A stretch of 64,000 bases of DNA, from contig NZ_MDEB01000003.1 in the NCBI RefSeq assembly GCF_002939945.1, positions 500,547 through 564,546 on the forward strand, in the 5' to 3' direction. The translations under genes were made by a program, and so were the position numbers. The DNA comes from Xanthomonas arboricola pv. populi. Lineage in GTDB: Bacteria > Pseudomonadota > Gammaproteobacteria > Xanthomonadales > Xanthomonadaceae. Under the pieces are notes generated by a model that worked only from the letters and a program-made list of their open reading frames with translations, made no database searches and was not told where the DNA came from. Below, one piece after another: positions 15,260 through 24,386 of this stretch (its first letter is position 1; the number at the start of each line of letters is the position of its first letter).

Positions 15260-18250
15260 TCAGAACCGGACCGTCGTGCCCAGATAGAAGAACCGCCCAA
15301 CGTTGTCGTATAGCGCGGAGGTGAAGTCCGAGCCGAAGTAGTTGCGTGGCGGATCCTTGTCGAAGGCATTGTCGATGCCGAGGTAGACGTCGATCTTCGC
15401 GCCGGGGAACTGGTAGCCGAACTGGAAGTTGTGGTAGGTGTACGAGCCGTTCTTGATCGGGCTGGCCGAGCCCGGATTGCTGTTGTAGCTTTCCGGCGTC
15501 ACGCGCAGGTTGCCGTCTACATAGTTCATGTCCCACGAGGCGCGCCATTCGTTCCAGTTGTACTTGGTCTGGAACTGCGCACGCCAGCGCGGGTCGGTCA
15601 CGTAGGTGACGTACTCGTCGTATTCGGCCGGGAAGTCCTGGAACACCCATTCGCGCGACTGGATCAGGCGCGTACCGACCAGGCGCAGTACGGTGTTGCC
15701 TTCGCCGAGCTGGAAGCGGTAGTCCATTTCCAGATCCACGCCCACACGCCGCGAGCGGGACAGGTTTTCGTTGAGGGCCTGCCAGCCGATGATGCTGTGT
15801 TCGGGATAGATGCGGCCCTGCGGGTCGGTGAATCCACCCAGCGGGGCGCGCTGCACGAAGCCGCAGAAGCTGTTGTCGATGCCGCCTGGATTGTCCACGC
15901 AGCGCGTGGCATTGGTCTCTGCGGTCACGGTGCCGATCGCGTCTTGCAGGTCGATGCGCCAGTAGTCGATCGACATGCCGAAGCCGTCGAAGAACTCCGG
16001 TTGCCACACCAGACCATACGACAGGCTGCGCGCGCGCTCCGGCTTCAACTCAGGATTGCCGCCGCTCACGCCGGGGCGGGTGGAGGTGTAGGTGTCGATC
16101 CAGCCCACCGGCACGCCCAGCGCACTGCAGTTGGCCTGGCGCAATGCCACGTCGCCCGCGGTGCCTGGGCGGTTGGTGTTGGTCGGCAGGTAGTTGCAGG
16201 GATCGTTGATGCTCGCGAAGTTCTCGCTCTGCGAGTCGTACAGCTCGCCGATGCTGGGCGCGCGTACCGCCTGTGCCAGCGTGCCGCGCAAACGCAGCGA
16301 CGGGATGATGGTCCAGTCCAGGCCCACGTTCCAGGTCTTGGTCGAGCCGATGCTGTCGTAGTCCGAATAGCGTCCTGCCACGTCCAGCGCCAACCGGTCC
16401 ACGCCCGGCAGGCCTGCCAGCAACGGAATGGTGCTCTCGACGAAGACTTCCTTGACGGTGTACTCGCCACCGCTATTGGGGATGGCGTTGAGGAAGGTCG
16501 CGCCCGAGGCCGCCAGCGGATCGGTGATCTCCTCGCTCTGCTCCTTGCGGTACTCCACGCCCCCGGCAAACCCGATGTCGCCGGCCGGCAGCGACAGCAG
16601 GTTGCTGTTGGCCACCGAGGCGCTGAACACGGTCTGCTGGATCTTGGCCTGCGAGCGCGCGGTGGTGTTGAACCACGCCGCTGCTTCCGGGGTCACCGCG
16701 CCGTTGCCGAACACGCTGAACGGCACGCAGCCTTCGCGCGCCAGGGCCGAATAGACGCGGTTGGTGTTGGGGTTGATCGCGTTCGGATCCAGCGTGGTGC
16801 GGCAGACGATGTTGCCGCCGGCATCGCGTGCGGCGTCGATACCGGCCTGCCAGCGCTCGTTGATGCGGTTGTTGAGATTCAGACGGTCGACCGTGGTCTT
16901 GCCGTAGTTGGCGGACACGTCGTAGGTCCAGTTGTCGGTGATGTTGCCTTCGGCGCCCAGCACCGCCCGATAGGTCTTGCGCTCGATGTTTTCGCCGCGA
17001 CGGCCGGCATCGACGTTGAAGCGGTTCATCAGGATCTGCGTGGCACCGCGCGAATCCATCAGCGCACCGAGTTCGGGGCTGACATACGGATTCTGGCGAC
17101 GCACGCGCAGCGAACTGTCGAACGCCGGCTGGCCGAAGAATTCCGAATCGGTCTCGCTGTACTTGCCTTCGAAGAACAGGCGATGGTTCTCGCTGATCTC
17201 GAAGTTGACCATGGTGTTGACGCTCTTGCGATCGAAGCCCGGCTGCAGGTCGGCAACCGCATTCAGATCGACGAAATCGCAGTCCACGCACGAGGTGTTG
17301 CTGACCACCGTGCCGTTGTAGCGATTGCGGCGGAAGCTGCCGTCTTCGCTGAACAGGTAGCGGTTGCCGTAGCTGGCCGGGTTGCGGAAATCGAAGGTAC
17401 CCAGGTTGAAGGTGCCGCCGTAGGACGTGGAATGATTGCCGCCCGGGCCGCTGAGCACATTCTGCGGATTGCGTTCGCTCGGCGGTTGGCTCGGGTCGAA
17501 CGCGGGGTTCGGAACCGACACCAGATATTCGCGGCCGATGGCGCGGTTGCCGCGACCGAAGCGGTCCTGCTTGCTGTATTCGCCGGACACCGCGATGTTG
17601 CCGCGGCCATTCGCAAAGTCGGTGCCTGCCGAGAAGCTGGCGAAGGAGCGGTTGTAGTTGCCCTCGTCGGCCAGGCCGGTCTGCGCACGCGTCTCGAAAC
17701 CGGTGAAGTTCTTCTTGAGGATGAAGTTGACCACGCCGGCCACTGCGTCGGCGCCGTAGACGGCCGAGGCACCACCGGTGATGACTTCGACGCGTTCCAC
17801 CCATTCCACCGGAATGGTGTTGACGTCCACTGCGGTCGAACCCGGGCTGGAACCCACGTGGCGACGGCCGTTGACCAGGACCAGCGTGCGGTCCACACCC
17901 ATGCCGCGCAGGTCGAGCAGGCCCAGCCCGGCGGTCCCGATGAAGCGGGTGGAATTGCCCAGCGTGTAACTCGGGGCCAGCGCCGGCATGCGCGTCATCA
18001 GATCGCTGATGGTGGTCGCGCCGGTGGCGCGGATTTCCTCGGCGCTGATCGCAGTGACCGGCGAGGGCGTGACAAAGCCGGTACGCGCAATGCGCGAGCC
18101 GGTGACAGTGACCTTGTCCAGATCGGTGGTGCCGGCTGCGATCCCGTTTTCTGACTGCGCGACAGCATGGCCAGCGGAAGCGGCCAGCACGGCAAACAAC
18201 GCGATACTCAAACGATGACGCTGGGTGTGTTGCGGAAGACGACTCGACAT
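15260..18250 (-). CDS. TonB-dependent receptor
   Basis: 996 residues. A signal peptide ends near 'GHAVAQ', followed by a TonB box-like segment ('LDKVTVTGSRIARTG'), the plug domain ('ATTISDLMTRMPAL', 'DRTLVLVNGRRHVGS', 'VERVEVITGGASAVYGADA') and a barrel ending in VRF with a C-terminal aromatic. This layout is that of the large Xanthomonas receptors often linked to plant-derived carbohydrate uptake, but no glycoside hydrolase or transporter gene lies beside it, so the ligand is open. It is transcribed in the same direction as the Oar-like receptor but separated from it by a terminator. Confidence 0.93.
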   Translation of the reverse strand: MSSRLPQHTQRHRLSIALFAVLAASAGHAVAQSENGIAAGTTDLDKVTVTGSRIARTGFVTPSPVTAISAEEIRATGATTISDLMTRMPALAPSYTLGNSTRFIGTAGLGLLDLRGMGVDRTLVLVNGRRHVGSSPGSTAVDVNTIPVEWVERVEVITGGASAVYGADAVAGVVNFILKKNFTGFETRAQTGLADEGNYNRSFASFSAGTDFANGRGNIAVSGEYSKQDRFGRGNRAIGREYLVSVPNPAFDPSQPPSERNPQNVLSGPGGNHSTSYGGTFNLGTFDFRNPASYGNRYLFSEDGSFRRNRYNGTVVSNTSCVDCDFVDLNAVADLQPGFDRKSVNTMVNFEISENHRLFFEGKYSETDSEFFGQPAFDSSLRVRRQNPYVSPELGALMDSRGATQILMNRFNVDAGRRGENIERKTYRAVLGAEGNITDNWTYDVSANYGKTTVDRLNLNNRINERWQAGIDAARDAGGNIVCRTTLDPNAINPNTNRVYSALAREGCVPFSVFGNGAVTPEAAAWFNTTARSQAKIQQTVFSASVANSNLLSLPAGDIGFAGGVEYRKEQSEEITDPLAASGATFLNAIPNSGGEYTVKEVFVESTIPLLAGLPGVDRLALDVAGRYSDYDSIGSTKTWNVGLDWTIIPSLRLRGTLAQAVRAPSIGELYDSQSENFASINDPCNYLPTNTNRPGTAGDVALRQANCSALGVPVGWIDTYTSTRPGVSGGNPELKPERARSLSYGLVWQPEFFDGFGMSIDYWRIDLQDAIGTVTAETNATRCVDNPGGIDNSFCGFVQRAPLGGFTDPQGRIYPEHSIIGWQALNENLSRSRRVGVDLEMDYRFQLGEGNTVLRLVGTRLIQSREWVFQDFPAEYDEYVTYVTDPRWRAQFQTKYNWNEWRASWDMNYVDGNLRVTPESYNSNPGSASPIKNGSYTYHNFQFGYQFPGAKIDVYLGIDNAFDKDPPRNYFGSDFTSALYDNVGRFFYLGTTVRF

Positions 18251-18588
18251 GATCTTGCGGATTCCTCACTGGGGTTTGGCGAAACAGTCGTGCTCGCTGA
18301 GCGTTGGCTGAACTGCACACCGAACGTAACAATTTATTAATCATGTGTCCAGATTTGTGAAATGTGTCGCTTATCGACACGTGTACGGGTCCACAGCGCG
18401 CCTGTCCGCTGACGGCTTGAAACGCATCTGCCCATGGCCGAGTCGGTAAACTGGCAATCTTTCCAGCGCCGCGGCTGGCGATGCAGCCATCGCTGCGGCG
18501 GCAGCGCACGACGAATCAGGCAGGCAATGACCACGATGGTGCAACGCGCTTCAAGCAAGGCGATCGACCTCCCCCGGAGTGCACGCGC
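18251..18588. other. Divergent promoter region, TonB receptor / mrp
   Basis: No gene seen. The left half is AT-rich (around 18325-18360) and carries the TTACGTTCGG motif and an inverted repeat GTGTCG-N5-CGACAC at 18364-18380, both likely upstream signals of the receptor. The right half leads to mrp, whose ribosome-binding site CGGAGT is at 18575-18580. Confidence 0.55.
18320..18329 (-). promoter_or_regulatory. TTACGTTCGG motif upstream of TonB receptor (copy 2)
   Basis: Second occurrence of the motif at 14948-14957, here 70-79 bases before the receptor start and next to an AT-rich stretch. Position and sequence agree with the first copy. Confidence 0.45.
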
Positions 18589-19440
18589 ATGACCGGCGAA
18601 CGCAGAATCCCCGCGCATGCGGTGCAGGGCGCGCTGGCGCCGCATCCGCGGATCCGCAATGTGATTGCGGTGGGCTCCGGCAAGGGTGGGGTGGGCAAGT
18701 CCACCACGGCGGTGAATCTGGCACTGGCCCTGCGTCAGCAGGGCGCACGCGTCGGCGTGCTGGACGCGGATATCTATGGGCCGAGCGTGCCGGCGATGCT
18801 GGGCCTGAGCGGGCGGCCGGACAGTCCGGACAACAAGTCGATCGAGCCGTTGCGCGCATTCGGGATCGAGGCGATGTCGATCGGCTTGCTGGTCGACCAG
18901 GACACGCCGATGATCTGGCGCGGGCCGATGGCGACCTCGGCGTTGACCCAGCTGTTCAACGACACGCTGTGGGACGACCTGGATTACCTGCTGGTCGACC
19001 TGCCACCCGGCACCGGCGACATCCAGCTGACCCTGTCGCAGAAGATTCCGGTGGCCGGCGCGGTGATCGTCACCACGCCGCAGGACATCGCCACGCTGGA
19101 TGCGCGCAAGGCCCTGAAGATGTTCGAAAAGGTCGAGGTGCCGGTGCTGGGCATCGTCGAGAACATGGCGGTGCACACGTGTTCCAGCTGTGGTCACCGC
19201 GAGCATCTGTTCGGCGAAGGCGGCGGCGAGCGCATGGCCGCGCAGTACGGCGTGCCCTTGCTCGGTTCGTTGCCGCTGGCGATCGCGATCCGCGAGCAGG
19301 GCGATGCCGGCCAGCCGATCGTGGTGGCCGCCCCGGAGTCGGCGGCAGCGCAGGCCTATCTGGCCGCTGCCGCGCGCCTGTCCGAGGAGCTGGGCAAGCG
19401 TCCGCGCGCCAGCATCCCGATTTCGGCGTCGTTGCTGTAG
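18589..19440 (+). CDS. mrp: Mrp/ApbC family iron-sulfur cluster carrier ATPase
   Basis: 283 residues. The deviant Walker A motif GKGGVGKST is at residues 31-39, '[13 protein letters not shown]' and '[11 protein letters not shown]' follow, and C198/C201 in CSSC form the CxxC that binds a bridging Fe-S cluster between two subunits. ApbC proteins carry clusters to target apoenzymes in the cytoplasm. The N-terminal DUF59 domain found in longer homologues is absent. The start at 18589 has CGGAGT eight bases before it; in-frame codons from 18481 are not protein-like. It lies 97 bases before dcd. Confidence 0.92.
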   Translation: MTGERRIPAHAVQGALAPHPRIRNVIAVGSGKGGVGKSTTAVNLALALRQQGARVGVLDADIYGPSVPAMLGLSGRPDSPDNKSIEPLRAFGIEAMSIGLLVDQDTPMIWRGPMATSALTQLFNDTLWDDLDYLLVDLPPGTGDIQLTLSQKIPVAGAVIVTTPQDIATLDARKALKMFEKVEVPVLGIVENMAVHTCSSCGHREHLFGEGGGERMAAQYGVPLLGSLPLAIAIREQGDAGQPIVVAAPESAAAQAYLAAAARLSEELGKRPRASIPISASLL

Positions 19441-19537
19441 CGCGCAGGCCGGCCGCTGGTGCCGGTCGCTTGCTAGAATTCGCTGCCTTTCGCGCGGGCC
19501 GCTCGGCCTGCCGCCTTCCGTCTTCAAGGAACACCGC

Positions 19538-20107
19538 ATGAGCATCAAGAGCGACCGCTGGATCAAGCGCATGGCCGAACAGCACGCGATGATCGAGCCG
19601 TTCGAACCCGGCCAGATCAAGCACGATGCCGCCGGCCAGCGCATCGTCAGCTTCGGCACCTCCAGCTACGGGTACGACGTGCGCTGCTCGCGCGAGTTCA
19701 AGATCTTCACCAACATCAACTCGACGATCGTCGACCCCAAGCACTTCGATCCGGGCAGCTTTGTCGATATCGAATCGGATGTCTGCATCATCCCGCCGAA
19801 CAGCTTCGCGCTGGCACGCACGGTGGAATACTTCCGCATCCCGCGCGACACCCTGGTGGTGTGCCTGGGCAAGAGCACTTACGCGCGCTGCGGCATCATC
19901 GTCAACGTGACCCCGCTGGAGCCGGAATGGGAAGGCCACGTCACGCTGGAATTCAGCAACACCACGCCGCTGCCGGCGCGCATCTACGCCAACGAGGGCG
20001 TGGCGCAGATGCTGTTCTTCCAGTCCGACGAAGTCTGCGAGACCTCGTACAAGGACCGCGGCGGCAAGTACCAGGGCCAGACCGGCGTGACCCTGCCGCG
20101 CACCTGA
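19538..20107 (+). CDS. dcd: dCTP deaminase
   Basis: 189 residues, the usual length. It deaminates dCTP to dUTP, which feeds thymidylate synthesis. Family landmarks are '[16 protein letters not shown]', '[21 protein letters not shown]' containing the catalytic region, and '[10 protein letters not shown]', with the C-terminal '[12 protein letters not shown]' that closes over the nucleotide. AAGGA at 19526-19530 supports the start. The gene converges with a small membrane-protein gene 22 bases downstream, with no hairpin between. Confidence 0.96.
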   Translation: MSIKSDRWIKRMAEQHAMIEPFEPGQIKHDAAGQRIVSFGTSSYGYDVRCSREFKIFTNINSTIVDPKHFDPGSFVDIESDVCIIPPNSFALARTVEYFRIPRDTLVVCLGKSTYARCGIIVNVTPLEPEWEGHVTLEFSNTTPLPARIYANEGVAQMLFFQSDEVCETSYKDRGGKYQGQTGVTLPRT

Positions 20108-20129
20108 TGCAGTTGGGCGGCCGCGACCT

Positions 20130-20315
20130 TCAGCAGGTTGCGGTCGCCCGCGCGCGGTAGCGCAGCAGTTGGCGCACGCCAGCGGCGATCAGCAACGCCG
20201 GCCACCAGGTCGACACCAGGTTGCCCAGCTCGATACGGGCCAGCCCGAGGTTGTCCAGCAGAAACAGCGTGCCCAGCGTGATCAAGAACAGGGTGGAAAT
20301 CAGGCGATAGTGCAT
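20130..20315 (-). CDS. Small two-helix membrane protein, LiaI/DUF5668-like (paralogue 1)
   Basis: 61 residues with two hydrophobic helices separated by 'NLGLARIELGNLV' and the signature 'TWWPALLIAAG'. GAGGA lies just upstream of the ATG at 20315. The pattern matches the short LiaI-LiaF-like/DUF5668 transmembrane domain. A clear paralogue of 55 residues lies at 20806-20973. In other bacteria related domains belong to envelope-stress proteins; nothing here shows that role directly. Confidence 0.75.
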   Translation of the reverse strand: MHYRLISTLFLITLGTLFLLDNLGLARIELGNLVSTWWPALLIAAGVRQLLRYRARATATC

Positions 20316-20805
20316 GGCAATGTCCTCGGTAGGTGTGCGCCCATGCTGCGCGTAACACACCCACCGATCAGGTGCCGGAAGTCAACTCTTGCGGATGACA
20401 AACGTCATGTCGGCAAGGTCGCAAGGTCATGGCTGCGTTGGTGGTCATGTCGTGTTCGCTGGCATTCTCAGGGATGCAGGAGCCCCGGCTTTCTATGGGT
20501 GCAGTCGGCTAGCGCATGAAGCTTCGTGCGTCCCCTCATCCGCCCCTTCGGGGCACCTTCTCCCGCTGGGAGAAGGGATGTCGGCGACCTGACCATGCGC
20601 TGGGCTGATCGACTGCTGGAATCGCTCCACTCCATAATCTATGGGAGCCGACGCCCATCATGCGCACAGGCAATAGAGCCGCGCGTCAAAGCGCATTGCC
20701 GCATTCGATCGGTGACAGATCAGCAGCTACGGCCGGATAGCCTGGGAATCAACGGCGGCCAAGGTCCGCTCTTACGATTCCCCAATCCCGATTCCCCATT
20801 CCCGG
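20316..20805. other. Repeat-rich intergenic region
   Basis: No convincing gene; plus-strand frames here read through known repeats and end inside the next gene in antisense. It holds a CCCCTTCGGGG hairpin and a TTCTCCCGCTGGGAGAAGG hairpin near 20541-20577, and at about 20774-20804 the complement of a GGGAATCGGGATTGGGGAATCG element that also occurs at 43318-43360. Confidence 0.6.
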
Positions 20806-20973
20806 CTACTTCCCCCGCCCAAACAACATCCCCACACCGCAAGCGACCAACGCCGCCGGCCACCACGTGGCGATCAGCCGGCCAAGACTGAGATTTGTCC
20901 AGCCCAGGTTATTGGCCAGAAACAGCAGGCCGACGAGGATCAGGATCAGCGCAGCGACGACATTGGATTTCAT
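20806..20973 (-). CDS. Small two-helix membrane protein, LiaI/DUF5668-like (paralogue 2)
   Basis: 55 residues, shorter than most gene-calling cut-offs but clearly related to 20130-20315: 'FLANNLGWTNLSLGRLI' and 'ATWWPAALVACGV' align with 'FLLDNLGLARIELGNLV' and 'STWWPALLIAAGV'. Two membrane helices are predicted. No strong ribosome-binding site is visible before the ATG at 20973. The gene follows the HIT gene on the same strand after 27 bases, so it may be translated from the same transcript. Confidence 0.72.
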   Translation of the reverse strand: MKSNVVAALILILVGLLFLANNLGWTNLSLGRLIATWWPAALVACGVGMLFGRGK

Positions 20974-21000
20974 GCGGAAAGGTGGTTGTGAGACGGGCGC

Positions 21001-21438
21001 CTATCGTAGCCGCTGCGCCCACGCAGCGACATGCTGGTGCAGCGTATCGGGGTCGAAGCGCTGCGCGCTGCCGCTGCCCCAGACCGGTCCAGGCCAGGCG
21101 GCATCGCCCGCGTGTCGGCCGACCAGGTGCACATGCAGCTGCCGCACGATGTTGCCCAGCGCGCCGATATTGAGCTTGGCGACCCCCGGCTCGGCCCGCA
21201 GCAACTGCGAGAGCTGATTGATCTCGGCCAGCAACAGGCGCTGCTGGCCGCCATCCAGATCGATCCACTCGCTGGCATCGGCGACCCGCGGCACCAGCAG
21301 CAGCCACGGGAAGCGGCTGTCGTCCATCAGCCGCACCTGCGACAGCGGTCCGTCGGCGACGAACACGCTGTCTGCGGCTAGCCGCGCATCGAGCTGGAAA
21401 CCGCTCGTTTCGGATATGCCTGCTGCAACGTCGCTCAT
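21001..21438 (-). CDS. HIT family protein
   Basis: 145 residues. The histidine-triad loop reads 'QLHVHLVGR', followed by 'DAAWPGPVWG'. The first histidine of the classical HxHxH is Gln, as is common in this proteobacterial subgroup, and the catalytic middle histidine is kept. Such proteins hydrolyse nucleoside-phosphate derivatives; the substrate is not known. The start overlaps the stop of the dienelactone hydrolase gene (ATGA), so the two are translationally coupled. Confidence 0.85.
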   Translation of the reverse strand: MSDVAAGISETSGFQLDARLAADSVFVADGPLSQVRLMDDSRFPWLLLVPRVADASEWIDLDGGQQRLLLAEINQLSQLLRAEPGVAKLNIGALGNIVRQLHVHLVGRHAGDAAWPGPVWGSGSAQRFDPDTLHQHVAAWAQRLR

Positions 21439-22097
21439 CCCAGATGCGCGTCGAAGAAGCCCAGGGTGCGCTCGAGGGCGCGCTCGGCACTGTCGGCGTC
21501 GTAGTGGCTGGGATCGACGCTGCGGTTGAAGGCGTGGCCGGTCGGATACACGAAGGTTTCCATCTGCGGCAGCTTCTCGCGATGGGCCTGGATCGCCTCG
21601 GGCGGAATGCTGGTGTCCTGCTCGCCGAAGTGGAACATCACCGGTGCGGTCGGGGTCTCGTCCAGTAACTGGGTGTTGCGGCCGCCGTAGTAGCTCACCG
21701 AGGGCAGGCCCAGGCGGATCGCCGACAGCAGCGCCACCGAGCCGCCCCAGCAATAGCCCACGGTGCCGACCTTACCGGCGCGGCTGAGCAGGGTGGCGGC
21801 GGATTTGACCACCTCCACCGCGCGCTCCAGGCCGACCGCATTGGCCAGCGCCAGGCCGCGTTGCAGGCTTTCCTGGTCGTAGGGCAGCTGCACGTCCTTC
21901 TCTTCCAGGTCGAAGAAGGCCGGCGCCAGCACTTCGTAGCCGCGCGCGGCGTAGTCGTCTGCCACCGCGCGGATATGTTCGTTGACGCCGAAGATCTCCT
22001 GGATCACCACCAGGCCGCCGCGCGGGCTGGAGGTCGGGGTGGCGTGCCAGGCGGCGACCTGGCCGTCGGCGCTATCGAGCGTGGTCCAGTGACCCAT
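21435..22097 (-). CDS. Dienelactone hydrolase family protein
   Basis: 220 residues, alpha/beta-hydrolase fold. The nucleophile is C116 in 'GYCWGG', with the acid in 'FGEQDTSIP' and the histidine in 'PTGHAFNR', the Cys-Asp-His triad of the family. It hydrolyses an unidentified ester or lactone in the cytoplasm; a true role in chlorocatechol degradation is unlikely without other genes of that pathway. It lies upstream of and overlaps the HIT gene. Confidence 0.9.
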   Translation of the reverse strand: MGHWTTLDSADGQVAAWHATPTSSPRGGLVVIQEIFGVNEHIRAVADDYAARGYEVLAPAFFDLEEKDVQLPYDQESLQRGLALANAVGLERAVEVVKSAATLLSRAGKVGTVGYCWGGSVALLSAIRLGLPSVSYYGGRNTQLLDETPTAPVMFHFGEQDTSIPPEAIQAHREKLPQMETFVYPTGHAFNRSVDPSHYDADSAERALERTLGFFDAHLG

Positions 22098-22276
22098 GGG
22101 AACTCCTGATGCGGTACGGGGGAGGCGCGCATTATCGACCGGATGGCGACGCAGCAGGTGAGGGTCTCGCTAAGATGCCCTTGCTTGCCCGGCGCGCGGT
22201 TCAGAGCGCTGCCCGCGCGCCGCTATAATTGCTCCACCCAGGCCCCAGGCCGCTCCGTTCCCAGGCTCCTGCTTCC

Positions 22277-23653
22277 ATGTCCCAGCTGAACCCTAAAGTC
22301 GGCTTCGTCAGCCTTGGCTGTCCGAAGGCGCTCGTCGACTCCGAACGCATCCTCACCCAGCTGCGCGTGGAGGGCTACGACATCGTGCCCAGTTACGATG
22401 CTGCCGACGTGGTGGTGGTCAATACCTGCGGTTTCATCGATTCGGCGGTGACCGAATCGCTGGACGCGATCGGCGAGGCGATGAACGCCAACGGCAAGGT
22501 GATCGTCACCGGCTGCCTGGGCAAGCGCCCGGAGCAGATTCGCGAAGCGTATCCACAGGTGCTGGCGGTGTCCGGCCCGCAGGACTACCAGAGCGTGATG
22601 GAGGCGGTGCACGCCGCGCTGCCGCCGCGCCACGACCCGTTCGTGGATCTGGTGCCCGACTACGGCATCAAGCTGACCCCGCGCCATTACGCGTATCTGA
22701 AGATTTCCGAAGGCTGCAACCACCGCTGCAGTTTCTGCATCATTCCGTCGATGCGCGGCGATCTGGCCTCGCGCCCTGTGGATGAAGTCCTGCGCGAAGC
22801 CGAGCGCCTGGTGCGCGGTGGGGTCAAGGAATTGCTGGTGGTCTCGCAGGACACCTCGGCCTACGGCGTGGACCTGAAGTATGCCGAGCGCCCGTGGCGC
22901 GACCGCATGTACCAGACCCGCATGAAGGCGCTGTGCGAGGGTTTGTCGGAGCTGGGCGTGTGGACGCGCCTGCATTACGTGTATCCGTACCCGCACGTGG
23001 ACGATGTGATTCCGCTGATGGCCGAAGGCAAGCTGCTGCCGTATCTGGACATCCCGTTCCAGCACGCCAGCCCGCGCATCCTCAAGCTGATGAAGCGCCC
23101 GGGCGCGGTGGAAAAAACCCTCGAGCGCGTGCAGCGCTGGAAGGCGATGTGCCCGGAGATCACGGTGCGCTCCACCTTCATCGTCGGCTTCCCCGGCGAG
23201 ACCGATGCCGAATTCGAAGCGCTGCTGGAATTTCTGGATCAGGCCCAGCTGGACCGCGTCGGTGCGTTCGCCTATTCCCCGGTGGAAGGCGCCAGTGCCA
23301 ACGCGCTGCCGGATCAGGTGCCGGAAGAACTCAAGCAGGAGCGCCTGGCGCGCTTCATGGCCCGGCAGGCGGAAATTTCCGCCGCGCGGCTGGAGGCCAA
23401 GATCGGCAGCGTGCAGCAATGCCTGGTCGACCTGATCGAAGACGATATCGCGGTGGCGCGCTCACGCGCGGACGCACCGGAAATCGATGGGCTGGTGCAT
23501 ATCCAGAACGGCGGCGAGCTCAAGTTGAAAGTTGGCGATCTGGTGGATGTGGAGATCACCGACAGCGACGAGCACGATCTGTTCGGCGATGCGCTGCCGG
23601 CGACGGCCGATGCCTCCAAGCAAGGCCGCGCGCTGAATCTGCAGATGGTGTAA
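22277..23653 (+). CDS. rimO: Ribosomal protein S12 (uS12) Asp methylthiotransferase
   Basis: 458 residues. It is a radical-SAM enzyme that adds a methylthio group to an aspartate of ribosomal protein S12. Domains in order: the N-terminal MTTase domain with '[12 protein letters not shown]' and 'NTCGFIDSA', the radical SAM motif CxxxCxxC at C147, C151 and C154 ('CNHRCSFC'), and a C-terminal TRAM domain from about residue 385. '[11 protein letters not shown]' distinguishes RimO from MiaB. The start at 22277 gives the standard N-terminus. A GTAG palindrome follows 28 bases after the stop. Confidence 0.97.
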   Translation: MSQLNPKVGFVSLGCPKALVDSERILTQLRVEGYDIVPSYDAADVVVVNTCGFIDSAVTESLDAIGEAMNANGKVIVTGCLGKRPEQIREAYPQVLAVSGPQDYQSVMEAVHAALPPRHDPFVDLVPDYGIKLTPRHYAYLKISEGCNHRCSFCIIPSMRGDLASRPVDEVLREAERLVRGGVKELLVVSQDTSAYGVDLKYAERPWRDRMYQTRMKALCEGLSELGVWTRLHYVYPYPHVDDVIPLMAEGKLLPYLDIPFQHASPRILKLMKRPGAVEKTLERVQRWKAMCPEITVRSTFIVGFPGETDAEFEALLEFLDQAQLDRVGAFAYSPVEGASANALPDQVPEELKQERLARFMARQAEISAARLEAKIGSVQQCLVDLIEDDIAVARSRADAPEIDGLVHIQNGGELKLKVGDLVDVEITDSDEHDLFGDALPATADASKQGRALNLQMV

Positions 23654-23681
23654 CCGGGCGCTGGTGTGTACACATCGGTCT

Positions 23682-23749
23682 GTAGGAGCGCACTTGTGCG
23701 CGATGGGGCCTTATCGATAACGCCCCATCGCGCACAAGTGCGCTCCTAC
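23682..23749. repeat. GTAG-headed palindromic repeat, copy 2
   Basis: Perfect inverted arms of 27 bases (23682-23708 and 23723-23749) starting GTAGGAGCGC, with a loop that contains the palindrome TTATCGATAA. It lies between converging rimO and greB and could also act as a transcription terminator. Confidence 0.93.
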
Positions 23750-23774
23750 ACGTGAGCAGATTGCGGGCACGTGC

Positions 23775-24281
23775 CTACTGGCTGGCGTAATCCACCGACA
23801 CCACCACGAAGGTGTGTTTGCCCGACGGTAGCTGCGCTTCGAACTCATCGTCCACGCGTTTTTTCAGCAAGGCGCGCGCCAGCGGCGAATCGATGCTGAT
23901 CCAGCCGCGCCCGGCGTCGGTTTCGTCAGGGCCGACGATGCGGTAGTGCCGCAGCTCGCCGCTGTCGGCGTCCTCCAGCGCGACCTGTGCGCCGAAGAAC
24001 ACCGCGCGCGGGTCGGTCGGCGCGGTCTCCACCACGCGCAGCGCTTCCAGCCGTTTGCTCAGATAACGCACGCGGCGGTCGATCTCGCCGAGCTGCTTCT
24101 TGCGATAGGTGTATTCGGCGTTCTCCGAGCGGTCGCCTTCGGCCGCGGCCGCGGCCAGCGCGCGCACCACCTCGGGCCGACGCACGCGCCAGAGCTCTTC
24201 CAGCTCGGCCTTGAGCCGGGCATGGCCGTCGGGCGTGATCAGCGCGGTGCTTTTTTCGGCAGGCGGGCGCCAGCGGCTCAT
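23775..24281 (-). CDS. greB: Transcription elongation factor GreB
   Basis: 168 residues. An N-terminal coiled coil ('[20 protein letters not shown]' and the tip '[15 protein letters not shown]') is followed by a C-terminal FKBP-like domain ('[20 protein letters not shown]'). The protein enters the secondary channel of RNA polymerase and stimulates cleavage of backtracked RNA. Acidic tip residues D and E are present in 'GDRSENAEY', and 'YRKKQL' fits GreB better than GreA. The start at 24281 is the first ATG before the conserved region. Confidence 0.93.
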   Translation of the reverse strand: MSRWRPPAEKSTALITPDGHARLKAELEELWRVRRPEVVRALAAAAAEGDRSENAEYTYRKKQLGEIDRRVRYLSKRLEALRVVETAPTDPRAVFFGAQVALEDADSGELRHYRIVGPDETDAGRGWISIDSPLARALLKKRVDDEFEAQLPSGKHTFVVVSVDYASQ

Positions 24282-24386
24282 GGGCGGTGTGTCGGACGGC
24301 GGGGCCGCGATGCTAGCGCGCATGGCCGGCTTGCGCATCTGCCGCCGCACAGCGAAGCTTTGCGCACCTCGGACACGGACGTCGTC

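Noticed and set aside
15431..18154. Very long plus-strand open frame (907 codons) opposite a TonB-dependent receptor
   Set aside because: High-G+C DNA leaves the antisense frame of a real gene open. The minus-strand frame has signal peptide, plug, barrel and terminator; the plus-strand translation is Arg/Ala/Gly/His-rich without domains.
20526..20891. 121-codon plus-strand frame upstream of the small membrane protein
   Set aside because: It reads through two dispersed repeats and ends antisense to the conserved 55-residue gene, so it is not a gene.
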